Assembly (NCBI RefSeq): GCF_043497005.1
Contig: NZ_JBIEKE010000002.1
Span: 806,001 to 870,000 of the forward strand
From: Halobacillus_A sp043497005
GTDB lineage: Bacteria; Bacillota; Bacilli; Bacillales; Halobacillaceae
Length of the DNA stretch: 64,000 bases
Reading direction: 5' to 3'
Under the pieces are notes generated by a model. The model was not told the origin of the DNA, searched no databases, and worked only from the letters and a program-made list of their open reading frames with translations. Shown piece by piece: positions 35,523 to 43,961 of the stretch. Position 1 is the stretch's first letter. The number at the start of each line of letters is the position of its first letter. The position numbers and the translations under genes were made by a program.

Positions 35523-36877
35523 TATTCCTCCTCCTTCGTAGCTGCAACTTCAGGATATCGATCTTCAAATTCAGCTTCTGCCGGGTGGTCTTTGAACATT
35601 TTTCGCAGAACAACAACGCATCCAACACCTAACACGGTATAAAGACCAGTAAATAATATAAACATTAAACCGACGTGATCAGAAGTGGTTGCCCCTTCAG
35701 CTACCGTCATAATCCCTCTTAAAATCCATGGCTGGCGGCCTTCTTCTGCATAAATCCAGCCAAATTCAATAGCCAGCATGGATAAGGGGCCGCAAGCTGC
35801 AATCAACCAGAGCAGTATATTATTTTCTTCATTCCACTTCCTCACTTTCCAGAACAGAAGGAATAAGGCAGATACACCTAATGTAAACATCCCAATAGAA
35901 ACCATTAAATCAAACATATAATGGATCCATAGAGGCGGCTGTTCTTCTTCAGGCGTTTCATTCAAGCCCTCTACTTCTGAATTAAAATCACCATAGGCTA
36001 AAAAGCTTAACGCCTTCGGGATGCGAATGGCATTTTCTGTTTCCCCCTCTTCGTTCAGCGTTCCAAATAATACGAGGTCTGCTCCACTTTCCGTTTCAAA
36101 GTGCCACTCCCCTGCTGCTAATTTCTCAGGCTGATGTTCTGCTAGAAATTTAGCTGACAAATCACCAGCTACAGCAGTGAATATAGCAAAGATAAATGTT
36201 GCCGTTACTGTAAGTTTTAAAGCTTTTTTGTGATATGTGGATCCTTTCTTCTTTATCAGCATAACGGCAGCTATTGTTGCTAATATTGCTGCAGAAGTTA
36301 AATAAGAAGAAGCAACTACGTGAAAAACCTTAGTAGGTGTTGCCGGGTTAAACATAGCAGCCAGCGGATTAATGTCTGTCACTGTATTGCCCTCTAATTC
36401 AAAACCTTGTGGTGTGTTCATAAATGAATTAACCGTTGTAATAAAGAAAGCAGATAGCGTTGACCCTACAATGACAGGTATAGATAAAAGCCAATGATAC
36501 ATCGGATTCTTAAACCGGTCCCATGTATATAAATAGATTCCTAGAAAGATCGCTTCAAAGAAAAAAGCAAAGACTTCCATAAATAAAGGAAGACTAATGA
36601 CGTTACCCGCGATCTGCATAAAATTCGGCCATAATAGCGAGAGCTGTAAGCCAATTGCCGTTCCTGTTACCACCCCTACCGCAATCGTAACCGTCATCCC
36701 TCTTGTCCATCGTCTGGCCAGAAGCTGTAAGTGTTGATCTTTTCTTTTTATTCCAAGAAATTCTGCGATGGAGATCATGATAGGTATGCCTACACCTACA
36801 GTCGCAAAAATCACGTGAAAGATTAAAGTCAGCGATGTAAGTAAGCGGCTCATCGTCACGCTATCTTCAAAAAACAT
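35522..36877 (-). CDS. cydA: Cytochrome bd oxidase subunit I
   Basis: The quinol-oxidising subunit carries hemes b558, b595 and d. The 451-residue protein has about nine membrane helices, the family signature GRQPW near residue 390, and a short Q-loop as in Firmicutes. An N-terminal histidine (LIFHVIFA) is the probable heme ligand. ATG 36877 follows AAGGGGGTACTTTT. A Rex-like site lies about 100 nt upstream, so induction under low oxygen or high NADH is likely. Confidence 0.95.
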   Translation of the reverse strand: MFFEDSVTMSRLLTSLTLIFHVIFATVGVGIPIMISIAEFLGIKRKDQHLQLLARRWTRGMTVTIAVGVVTGTAIGLQLSLLWPNFMQIAGNVISLPLFMEVFAFFFEAIFLGIYLYTWDRFKNPMYHWLLSIPVIVGSTLSAFFITTVNSFMNTPQGFELEGNTVTDINPLAAMFNPATPTKVFHVVASSYLTSAAILATIAAVMLIKKKGSTYHKKALKLTVTATFIFAIFTAVAGDLSAKFLAEHQPEKLAAGEWHFETESGADLVLFGTLNEEGETENAIRIPKALSFLAYGDFNSEVEGLNETPEEEQPPLWIHYMFDLMVSIGMFTLGVSALFLLFWKVRKWNEENNILLWLIAACGPLSMLAIEFGWIYAEEGRQPWILRGIMTVAEGATTSDHVGLMFILFTGLYTVLGVGCVVVLRKMFKDHPAEAEFEDRYPEVAATKEEE

Positions 36878-36921
36878 AAAAGTACCCCCTTGAACTTAAT
36901 CAAGTAAATTTGTCTTCGTCT

Positions 36922-36927
36922 ATTATA
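36922..36927 (-). promoter_or_regulatory. cydA -10 element
   Basis: Minus strand TATAAT preceded by TT, perfect -10, but with a weak -35 (TTCTGC at 17-nt spacing). A second option uses TTGTCA within the Rex site as -35 and TATTCT as -10, 16 nt apart. Confidence 0.5.
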
Positions 36928-36968
36928 AAACGGCATGCTGCCCTGCAGAAGAATAAGTAATGACTATT

Positions 36969-36986
36969 TTGTGACAAACTTCACAA
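36969..36986. promoter_or_regulatory. Rex-like operator upstream of cydA
   Basis: TTGTGACAAACTTCACAA matches the Rex consensus TTGTGAAnnnnTTCACAA at 13 of 14 fixed positions. Rex is the NADH-sensing repressor of cyd genes in Bacillus. It lies 92 nt upstream of the cydA start and overlaps one candidate -35. Confidence 0.7.
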
Positions 36987-37019
36987 AGTCGATTTACATA
37001 CAATGTACAAGAAACTTCG

Positions 37020-37684
37020 AGGTCCTGTCCAGTTATTTGTTTTTTCTCTTAATGAACCATACCACCAAACAGACAAAATAATGCCCTAGCAACTAAATTA
37101 TGAGGGTATTCCAGGCTGTCAAGAAAGTTCTAGACAGCATTAATTTTTGGCATTTTCACTTAAATTTTATCTACTAGTACACTAAAGAACGGGATATGCC
37201 GATTTAGATAGGAAAATGTTTTCGTACAAGTGCTGATTCCAGCTGCCTGCCGGAACATGAAGAGAATTGGCCATTAACTATTCAAGATGAGGAAGGTGAA
37301 GGTGAGTCTTTTTCTGTAGTAAAAGAAAATCTAAGGAGCAGTGCCCCTCCCACTCCTGCGGAAGAACGAGTGAGCCGAGATCGCCGAGCGTGGGTTTCCG
37401 AGGAAGCTCGGTGCTCGTCCGCGGAAAGGGAAGGGGGATGACACTGAAAAACTAAAGGTCGATGAAAGATAAAAAACTCCTGTGTGGAATTTAACCAAGT
37501 TAGCTGAAGCCGTGCCTGCGGCTAGTATCCAGCGACAAGCGATTCTTGACGCTCTTTAAATTAGGCAGGACTTTTTCAGCAGCCTCAAGGGGCCTTTCTC
37601 TAGGCGGCAAAAAAAGCTTGCGGAAAAACAATGGTTTCTCCAGAAACGCGAATGCCCTCGTAACTAAATTACGAGGGCATTCTA
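37020..37684. repeat. Mosaic repeat region between yfiC and cydA
   Basis: About 660 nt without a gene. It contains hairpin TGCCCTAGCAACTAAATTA...GAGGGTA (37080-37110), repeat B3 (37338-37446, CACTCCTGCGGAAGAACGAG, ends CAGTGCCCCTCCC and GGGAAGGGGGATG), repeat D2 (37485-37520), an AGCTTGCGGA segment, and a perfect 14-bp hairpin GAATGCCCTCGTAA/TTACGAGGGCATTC (37650-37663 and 37669-37682) that resembles the first hairpin. The last one may end yfiC transcription. Confidence 0.7.
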
Positions 37685-39517
37685 TTAGATTGCATCGAGC
37701 ATTTGAAATTGTGCTTTAACTAATTCGAAATATTCTCCTTTTTGTTCCATCAACTCATCGTGAGAACCGCTCTCTAATATGCGGCCATTTTCAAGGACGT
37801 AAATCGTATCTGCTTCACGAATGGTTGACAATCGGTGAGCAATGATAATGGCCGTCCGTCCTTTTAATAGACGACGAAGAGCTTCTTGTATCTTCATTTC
37901 CGTTTCCGTATCAATACTAGCTGTGGCTTCATCCAATATTAGAATACGAGGATTAGCAAGCAGTGCTCGAGCAAAGGATAACAATTGGCGTTCTCCAGCT
38001 GAAAGAATGCTGCCTCGTTCTTCTACTTCTGTTTCATACCCATTGTTTAAACGTTGTATGAACTCATCTGCACCTACAACCTTTGCTGCTTCCATGACTT
38101 CTTCGTCGCTCGCTGCAGGCCGCCCAAAACGAATATTCTCTATGATCGTACCAGAGAAAATAAATGTATCTTGCAAGACCACACTAATTTGCTGCCTTAC
38201 ACTATCGATTGTCGCATCTTTCAAGTCGATTCCGTCAATTTTAACAGCACCTTTGGTCGGATCATAGAAACGGCTTATTAAGTTAGCGATGGTCGATTTA
38301 CCTGAGCCTGTATGCCCTACTAAAGCAACGGTTTCGCCAGGCTTCATGTCTAAATTAATATCATGCAGCGCCACTCTCTTTTCATCGTACGCAAACTGTA
38401 CGTGATCAAACTCAATACGACCCTTCATGTCTGTTAACGGTACAGCATCGGCACGTTCCTCAACATTAGGCTCTTCATCAAGAAATTCAAAAATTCTCTC
38501 TGAAGCAGCCATCGCCATTAACAGCTGATTATACATTTGCCCAAGTCTTGAAATCGGCTCCCAAAACATACCGAGGAAGAAAGCAAAGGATACAAATGTT
38601 CCCACTGGCATTCCCTCTTGTAAAATGAGGTAAGCGCCATACGCGACTAAGATCACCGTTCCAACTGCATTACTCATTTCAACAAAAGGACGAAACATCG
38701 CACTTTTACGAGTGGCTACATTCCACGACTCAAAATTATCTGAGTTTACACCATCGAAGTACTCCGAGTTTTCTCTTTCCTGTGAAAAAGACTGCGTAAT
38801 TCTCACCCCTTGAAGGCTTTCGTTCAGGTGGGAATTGAGTCGAGACTGCTGAATACGAACTTGCTGCCACGACCGTCTTATATTTCGCCGCAGTTTAGTA
38901 GAGATGTAGAACATAATTGGCATGATCACTAGGATCGCAATCGCAAGCTTCGGACTTAACGCGAATAAGATGACGATAATTCCTGTCAGCATAACGACAT
39001 CCATTAACAAGTTAATAATCCCATTCGTAAAAAGTTCTTGTAAGGAGTTAATATCATTCATGATACGTACAAGAATTGAGCCTGCCGATCGCGTATCAAA
39101 GAATTTATGTGACAACCTTTGGACGTGCGAAAATAGATGCTGACGTAAATCATAAATGACGTTCTGACCTAGGATATTGACGTATTTAATCCTGAGCATG
39201 TTTGATACATAGCTTAATAAGTACATAACAGCCACACCAACTACTAATTGAATAAGTAAATTGGTATTCCCTTCAGCAATAGCAATATCAATGGCGACTT
39301 TACCTATAAGAATAGGCACGACTAATCGTACAATTGTCGCTACTAGCATAGCAATGATGGAGATCGGCAGTAATGTTTTCCAATATGGTTTAACGTATCT
39401 CAGCAGGCGCATGAGCTGCGACCAGTTAAAAGGCTTCTCAATTGCTAAATCCTGGGTATATTTGAACCGGTTTAAGTGTTTATTCGTTTCTGGAACATGC
39501 TTTGGTTTTCTAGCCAT
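37685..39517 (-). CDS. Heterodimeric ABC exporter, YfiC-like subunit
   Basis: The 610-residue half-transporter has an N-terminal six-helix membrane domain (about 45-330) and a nucleotide-binding domain (about 370-600). It shows Walker A GHTGSGKST, signature LSAGERQ (altered from LSGGQ), Walker B ILILDEATASID with the normal catalytic Glu, and the AHR switch histidine. It pairs with the gene 21 nt upstream. The altered signature means the partner's site lacks a standard signature. YfiC or YheH-type drug/lipid exporters are the nearest match; substrate unknown. Confidence 0.9.
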   Translation of the reverse strand: MARKPKHVPETNKHLNRFKYTQDLAIEKPFNWSQLMRLLRYVKPYWKTLLPISIIAMLVATIVRLVVPILIGKVAIDIAIAEGNTNLLIQLVVGVAVMYLLSYVSNMLRIKYVNILGQNVIYDLRQHLFSHVQRLSHKFFDTRSAGSILVRIMNDINSLQELFTNGIINLLMDVVMLTGIIVILFALSPKLAIAILVIMPIMFYISTKLRRNIRRSWQQVRIQQSRLNSHLNESLQGVRITQSFSQERENSEYFDGVNSDNFESWNVATRKSAMFRPFVEMSNAVGTVILVAYGAYLILQEGMPVGTFVSFAFFLGMFWEPISRLGQMYNQLLMAMAASERIFEFLDEEPNVEERADAVPLTDMKGRIEFDHVQFAYDEKRVALHDINLDMKPGETVALVGHTGSGKSTIANLISRFYDPTKGAVKIDGIDLKDATIDSVRQQISVVLQDTFIFSGTIIENIRFGRPAASDEEVMEAAKVVGADEFIQRLNNGYETEVEERGSILSAGERQLLSFARALLANPRILILDEATASIDTETEMKIQEALRRLLKGRTAIIIAHRLSTIREADTIYVLENGRILESGSHDELMEQKGEYFELVKAQFQMLDAI

Positions 39518-39538
39518 TTCTCTCCCCCCCTTTGTTTA

Positions 39539-41293
39539 CTAGATATTGGATGAGTCTAATATTTTTTCTTTATCCTGGTATTGTATTTCATAAATGCGCT
39601 GATAAGGACCTCCATTTTGAAGCAGCTCATCATGTGAACCTCGCTCCACAATCGACCCTTCTTCTAATACTATAATTTCATCTGCGTGCTTTAAGGAAGA
39701 GATGCGGTGAGCAATTATAAATGTGGTACGTCCCTTCATGACTTCTTTTAAAGCTTTCTGGATTTGAAATTCAGTTTCCATGTCCACTGCAGATGTGGCA
39801 TCGTCTAACACTAAAATAGCAGGATCAATTAGGATCGCTCTCGCAATTGCAATACGCTGCTTCTGCCCACCAGATAATCCCATTCCTCGTTCACCTAGAA
39901 GTGTATCGTAACCTTCTGGCATATCCATAATAAAATCATGGGCCTGAGCTCGCTTCGCTGCAGCTTTGACGTCGTCAAGCGTAGCATCAGGATTGCCATA
40001 AGCAATATTTTCCTTAATCGTAGTGGAAAATAAAAAAGATTCCTGCAGCACAAAACCGATATTTTTCCGCAGCGTTTTTAGGCCATAATCCGCTACAGGA
40101 TGACCATCAACCAGTACTCTTCCTTTTTCAGGTTCGTAGAATCGAGTAATCAATTGCGTAATACTCGTTTTTCCTGAGCCGGTAGCACCAATTAACCCGA
40201 TCGTAGTGCCAGGAGGAGCATCAAAACTAATATCTTTTAATGCCGAATCATCATCTTCAGTGTAAGTAAGTGTCACTTTATCAAAAGTCACATGGCCACG
40301 AAGACGATCTTGAACGATGGCATTTTCTTTTTCCTGAATATCTTCATTAGCTTCTAAAATTTCAAGCAGTCTTTCTCCTGAAGCTTTAGATTGAGAAAAA
40401 AGGTTAATGACAAAGCCTAAATTCATAAGCGGACCAAGTATATACCAGACGAGGCTGAAAAAGGCGACTAATTCACCTAACTGTAAAGACCCATTGACGA
40501 CGAGGTACCCACCGTAGGCAAGAAGAGCAACCACACAAACATTACCAATGAATTCCATGAGCGGGAAGTAACGTGCCCAAATATTCGAAGTCGTTATATA
40601 GTTCGAACGATAATGTTCACTTCGATCAAGAAAGCGCCCAACTTCAAAATCTTCTCTCGATAATGATTTTACTGTGTTCATCCCGCTAATATTTTCCTGC
40701 ACTCGTGTATTTAATTGTCCAAATGATTTTCTAATTTTTCGAAAGGCAGGATGGACTCGCCGGTCAAATTGATAGACTACGAATCCTAAGAAAGGCATAG
40801 AAGCCATCGTTACAAGAGCGAGAGGAATAGAGTAATAAAACATTACGCTCAAACTTATGACAATTAATAATGTGATACGGATAAGCTCAGAAAAACCCAT
40901 GGCCAGGAAAAAACGAAAGCCTTCTACATCCGCTGTTAACCGAGACATAATATCTCCTGTTTTGGCATTGTCGTAGTATTTAAATGGAAGACGCTGCAGC
41001 TTTTTATACAACTCATCACGCAATACATAGACAGATTTAATACCGAAATATTCTCCTAAGTATTGATGAAAATATGTAGCGACTCCTTTAAACACCATGA
41101 GGATGACAAAAACGATACATATATAAGGAATAAGGTTGTATCGTTCTTCCATGACGACATCATCAATGGTTATTTGAAGTACCATCGGATAGACAACGGT
41201 AATCCCTGTAACAAATAACAGCGAGAAAACCGACCAGAAGAAGAAAGATCGATAAGGCCAATAAAACGGTTTCAATTTTTTAAAAATATCCAA
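39539..41293 (-). CDS. Heterodimeric ABC exporter, YfiB-like subunit
   Basis: The 584-residue half-transporter has six membrane helices and a nucleotide-binding domain with Walker A GATGSGKTS, a standard signature LSGGQKQRIAIARA, and Walker B ILVLDDATSAVD, where the catalytic Glu is Asp. This degenerate Walker B is the mark of the non-hydrolysing site in heterodimeric exporters. The start is TTG after GGAGGG. First gene of a two-gene operon. The 41294-41700 upstream region has no gene; it includes a poorly conserved repeat fragment and no clear promoter. Confidence 0.9.
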   Translation of the reverse strand: MDIFKKLKPFYWPYRSFFFWSVFSLLFVTGITVVYPMVLQITIDDVVMEERYNLIPYICIVFVILMVFKGVATYFHQYLGEYFGIKSVYVLRDELYKKLQRLPFKYYDNAKTGDIMSRLTADVEGFRFFLAMGFSELIRITLLIVISLSVMFYYSIPLALVTMASMPFLGFVVYQFDRRVHPAFRKIRKSFGQLNTRVQENISGMNTVKSLSREDFEVGRFLDRSEHYRSNYITTSNIWARYFPLMEFIGNVCVVALLAYGGYLVVNGSLQLGELVAFFSLVWYILGPLMNLGFVINLFSQSKASGERLLEILEANEDIQEKENAIVQDRLRGHVTFDKVTLTYTEDDDSALKDISFDAPPGTTIGLIGATGSGKTSITQLITRFYEPEKGRVLVDGHPVADYGLKTLRKNIGFVLQESFLFSTTIKENIAYGNPDATLDDVKAAAKRAQAHDFIMDMPEGYDTLLGERGMGLSGGQKQRIAIARAILIDPAILVLDDATSAVDMETEFQIQKALKEVMKGRTTFIIAHRISSLKHADEIIVLEEGSIVERGSHDELLQNGGPYQRIYEIQYQDKEKILDSSNI

Positions 41294-41659
41294 GTGGTTA
41301 CCCTCCTTTTTCGTTAACGTATTAACTAATATATCGAGTATCGAAATAAATTTCCACCCATTTGACTAACTTTTTTAAAATTCAGGAAAAAATAAACAAA
41401 TACCACAAAAAACAAGCTAACACTATCATATAAGAACATAGCCTCAATTATGAGGGTGTCAGTTTGAGAAAAACTTTAAACAGGGTAATACCACTGGGGT
41501 TTTAGGAACAGATCACCGGCAAAATCATTTACTCAAGCTGTGTACTTAGGAAAACAGCGCTCGCAAAAGGGCATTTACTCTACGAGGTTTCAAGCTTCCA
41601 TTCTGGTCAAAGGAACGGAATTTACAGCTAATTAGTAAAAATGTTGATTAAATAGTAAA
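41294..41659. other. ykuV-yfiB intergenic region
   Basis: About 365 nt with no gene. Near 41450 the text GCCTCAATTATGAGGGTG resembles the yfiC-cydA hairpin. CTCTACGAGGTTTCAAGCTT (41578 region) resembles the CTCTACAAGCT tail motif. Probable repeat remnant, upstream of yfiB. Confidence 0.4.
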
Positions 41660-41706
41660 AAAAGCTTGCAGGACACAATAAGTTCTCCTGCAAGCTTTTT
41701 TTACTA
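41660..41706. terminator. ykuV terminator
   Basis: AAAAAAGCTTGCAGGA pairs with TCCTGCAAGCTTTTTT across a short loop. It overlaps the ykuV stop codon. It ends ykuV and would also act on the other strand. Confidence 0.9.
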
Positions 41707-42156
41707 TTTTTGGTTAACACCCAGTACACGGTTAACACGTTTACGGAGCATCTTCATACCGCCACCACCGGCTTGGAAATGGCGAAGATTACCTTCTTCA
41801 TCAAATACGTAATAAGCAGGGACGTATTGATTTTCAAATGCATCTGTAAGTTTGTGTTCATTATCTACATAGATAGGCTGAGTGATTCCATGTTCATCAG
41901 CTACTTCTTTAATTTGCTCTAAATCAAGATCTTTCTCTGAACGAGGCATGTGAACAGCGATTACATTTAAGTCTTCACTATACTCATCGCGAAACTCATT
42001 TACGTTCGGCATAGCTTCTTTACAAAGCCCGCAGCTTACCGACCAAAAATGAATGAGGGTTGGTTTGCCGCCTACTAGATCTTCTTTTGAGATAGGTTCG
42101 CTGTTGTACCATTTTGTTGCTTCAGGCAATTCTGGCATTGGTGTTCTAAGCTTCAT
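41704..42156 (-). CDS. ykuV: Thiol-disulfide oxidoreductase YkuV
   Basis: The 150-residue cytoplasmic thioredoxin-fold protein has the redox motif CGLC, whose two cysteines cycle between dithiol and disulfide, and VPAYYVFDEEG with cis-proline. Ends and motif match B. subtilis YkuV (148 residues). It has no signal peptide. It lies 80 nt after ykuU, separated by a strong terminator, so it is probably expressed by read-through. Confidence 0.93.
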   Translation of the reverse strand: MKLRTPMPELPEATKWYNSEPISKEDLVGGKPTLIHFWSVSCGLCKEAMPNVNEFRDEYSEDLNVIAVHMPRSEKDLDLEQIKEVADEHGITQPIYVDNEHKLTDAFENQYVPAYYVFDEEGNLRHFQAGGGGMKMLRKRVNRVLGVNQK

Positions 42157-42192
42157 CCTGACATCCTCCTTTAACTCTTAAAGTACGTATGG

Positions 42193-42221
42193 AAAAAAAG
42201 GTCTAACTCTGTGGTTAGACC
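42193..42221 (-). terminator. Intraoperon terminator between ykuU and ykuV
   Basis: Minus strand GGTCTAAC (42221-42214) and GTTAGACC (42207-42200) pair around six bases and are followed by seven T. It likely reduces transcription of ykuV relative to ykuU. Confidence 0.85.
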
Positions 42222-42236
42222 AATTTTAGATATCAA

Positions 42237-42779
42237 TTAAAGTGTTTCTTGACCTGGCTTCCAGTTTGCCGGGCAAAGTCCGCCAGTTTGAAGCGCTTGA
42301 AGTACACGAAGTGTTTCGTCTACGTCACGGCCGATATTGTTGTGGTTCACCACTTGATACTGAAGCTCACCTTCAGGGCTGATGATGAATAGTCCGCGTA
42401 GTGCGACACCTTCATCTTCAACTAGCACGCCGTAGTCTTTAGCTACTTGGTGGTTCGTGTCAGCTGCAAGTGAATACTCAAGGTCACCAAGACCATTATC
42501 CTCGCGGTTAGTATTAATCCAAGCTAAGTGTGTGTGAATTGTATCAGTGGAAACTCCAATTACTTCAGCATCCAGGTCTTCGAATTCATCGAAGCGGTCG
42601 GATAGTGAAGTGATTTCAGTTGGACATACGAAAGTGAAATCCATTGGGTAAAAGAATAGTACTGTCCATTTATCGTTTTTCATGTTTTCTTCTAATGATA
42701 CTTTTCCAAACTCTTTGTTTGGAAGTACTGCATCCATTTCAAAGCGTGGTGCTTGTTTTGCTACCATACGTTCTGCCAT
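42237..42779 (-). CDS. ykuU: 2-Cys peroxiredoxin YkuU (AhpC/TSA family)
   Basis: This peroxidase reduces hydrogen peroxide and organic peroxides. The 180-residue protein has the peroxidatic cysteine motif DFTFVCPTE and the resolving-cysteine region GGLCPANW. ATG 42779 follows GGAGGGATTCTTTT and gives the family length. The upstream frame reaches 42809 but has no ribosome site. The partner ykuV may serve as its reductant, an inference from synteny. Confidence 0.95.
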   Translation of the reverse strand: MAERMVAKQAPRFEMDAVLPNKEFGKVSLEENMKNDKWTVLFFYPMDFTFVCPTEITSLSDRFDEFEDLDAEVIGVSTDTIHTHLAWINTNREDNGLGDLEYSLAADTNHQVAKDYGVLVEDEGVALRGLFIISPEGELQYQVVNHNNIGRDVDETLRVLQALQTGGLCPANWKPGQETL

Positions 42780-42814
42780 AAAAGAATCCCTCCATATGTT
42801 TTTAAGCATGATTT

Positions 42815-42873
42815 AACATTAATCTACAATCACAAGTTTTAGTATAACGAGAGAATAGATTGTAGTCAATGTT
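42815..42873 (-). promoter_or_regulatory. ykuU promoter within an interrupted dyad
   Basis: Minus-strand TTGACT (42864-42869), 17-nt spacer, TATACT (42841-42846) is a good sigma-A promoter. It is flanked by an imperfect inverted repeat: AACATTaaTCTACAATC at 42815-42831 and GATTGTAGtCAATGTT at 42858-42873, with CTACAATC/GATTGTAG exact. The first arm covers the transcription start; the second overlaps the -35. This looks like a repressor site. It does not match the PerR consensus. Confidence 0.55.
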
Positions 42874-42994
42874 TAATAAAAATTAATTTAATCTAGCCTT
42901 TGGTTCTATCTTTATTAATATAGGCAACACTGTATTTCATTAAACATCATCCACTGTATTATGTAAAATATTTTGCCTTCTGTAATGACAATGC

Positions 42995-43023
42995 TTGACA
43001 TTAAACCACAAAAAATTGAAAAT
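42995..43023 (+). promoter_or_regulatory. ykuT promoter candidate
   Basis: TTGACA (42995-43000), 17-nt spacer and GAAAAT, 57 nt upstream of the start. The -35 is perfect; the -10 is poor. Confidence 0.4.
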
Positions 43024-43079
43024 AACTTCATACATCAAATACGATAATAAGCGTTATTTTGTTAGAAAGGAGTCTGATT

Positions 43080-43922
43080 ATGAATTTATTTGAGGAAGGA
43101 TTTGATTTTAACACTACCGTACTTGTGGAATGGTTAATTACGGGAGGATTAAAGATCCTGGTTATTCTCATAGCATTTGCGATACTAGGTCCAGTGGGAA
43201 AAAAAGCGATTGGCATCGCTATCCAACGCATGGGGAAACAGCGGAAAATTGCAGAGAGCCGTACAAAAACGCTGGAAAAATTGTCTGTAAATATGTTTTC
43301 TTATATTCTTATTTTTCTATTAATCGTTATGCTGTTAAGTGCAGTTAATATAGAAATTGGTCCCTTACTGGCAGGAGCCGGAATTATTGGTCTGGCGATC
43401 GGTTTTGGAGCCCAGGGTTTAGTTTCTGATATTGTGACCGGGTTCTTTATTCTTCTAGAACGTCAAATTGAAGTAGACGATTATGTGACGGCTGGAGGAT
43501 ACGATGGAATTGTTGAAGAAGTAGGCATTCGTACAACAAAACTCAGAAGTTTCGATGGCACGCTTAACTTTATACCTAATCGAAACATTGAAGGTGTCAG
43601 CAACCATTCTCGCGGTAATATGCGTGCCCTAGTGGATATCGGCATTTCTTATGATGAAAACATTGATCAAGCATTAGAAGTTCTAACAAAAGTAGCCGAC
43701 GATTTTGCGGACGATCCCCGCTTTAAAGAAGGGCCTGATGTTTTAGGTGTGCAAAGTTTAGGCGATTCGGATGTCGTTCTTCGTATTCTTGGCAAGACAG
43801 AAAACATGGAACAATGGGGCGTTGAACGTGACTTGAGAAAAGCAATGAAAGAAGCATTAGATAAAGCAGGAATTGAAATCCCGTTCCCTCATCAAGTCTA
43901 TATAGAAAAGAAAGAAAGTTAA
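43080..43922 (+). CDS. ykuT: Small-conductance mechanosensitive channel YkuT
   Basis: MscS-family channel that opens on sudden drop of external salt to release solutes. The 280-residue protein has three N-terminal membrane helices (about 17-35, 65-90 and 97-122), the Gly/Ala-rich TM3 ending in IGFGAQGLVSDIVTGFF, and the beta-domain with VDDYV and GIRTTKLR. ATG 43080 follows AGAAAGGAG. A counterpart for an osmolyte-accumulating organism. Confidence 0.93.
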   Translation: MNLFEEGFDFNTTVLVEWLITGGLKILVILIAFAILGPVGKKAIGIAIQRMGKQRKIAESRTKTLEKLSVNMFSYILIFLLIVMLLSAVNIEIGPLLAGAGIIGLAIGFGAQGLVSDIVTGFFILLERQIEVDDYVTAGGYDGIVEEVGIRTTKLRSFDGTLNFIPNRNIEGVSNHSRGNMRALVDIGISYDENIDQALEVLTKVADDFADDPRFKEGPDVLGVQSLGDSDVVLRILGKTENMEQWGVERDLRKAMKEALDKAGIEIPFPHQVYIEKKES

Positions 43923-43961
43923 AAAAGCCAGCCTGGGGTAAGTAAACCGGGCTGGCTTTTC
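43923..43961. terminator. Bidirectional terminator, ykuT / CNNM gene
   Basis: AAAAGCCAGCC (43923-43933) and GGCTGGCTTTT (43950-43960) form an 11-bp stem between convergent genes. Confidence 0.85.

Noticed and set aside
37842..38267. 141-residue plus-strand frame
   Set aside because: It is antisense to the YfiC nucleotide-binding domain, lacks a ribosome site and resembles nothing.
37685..41293. ABC pair as CydDC for cytochrome bd
   Set aside because: The genes lie upstream of cydAB, separated by 800 nt of repeats. Sequence features (LSAGE and LDD pair) resemble YfiB/YfiC rather than CydD/CydC.
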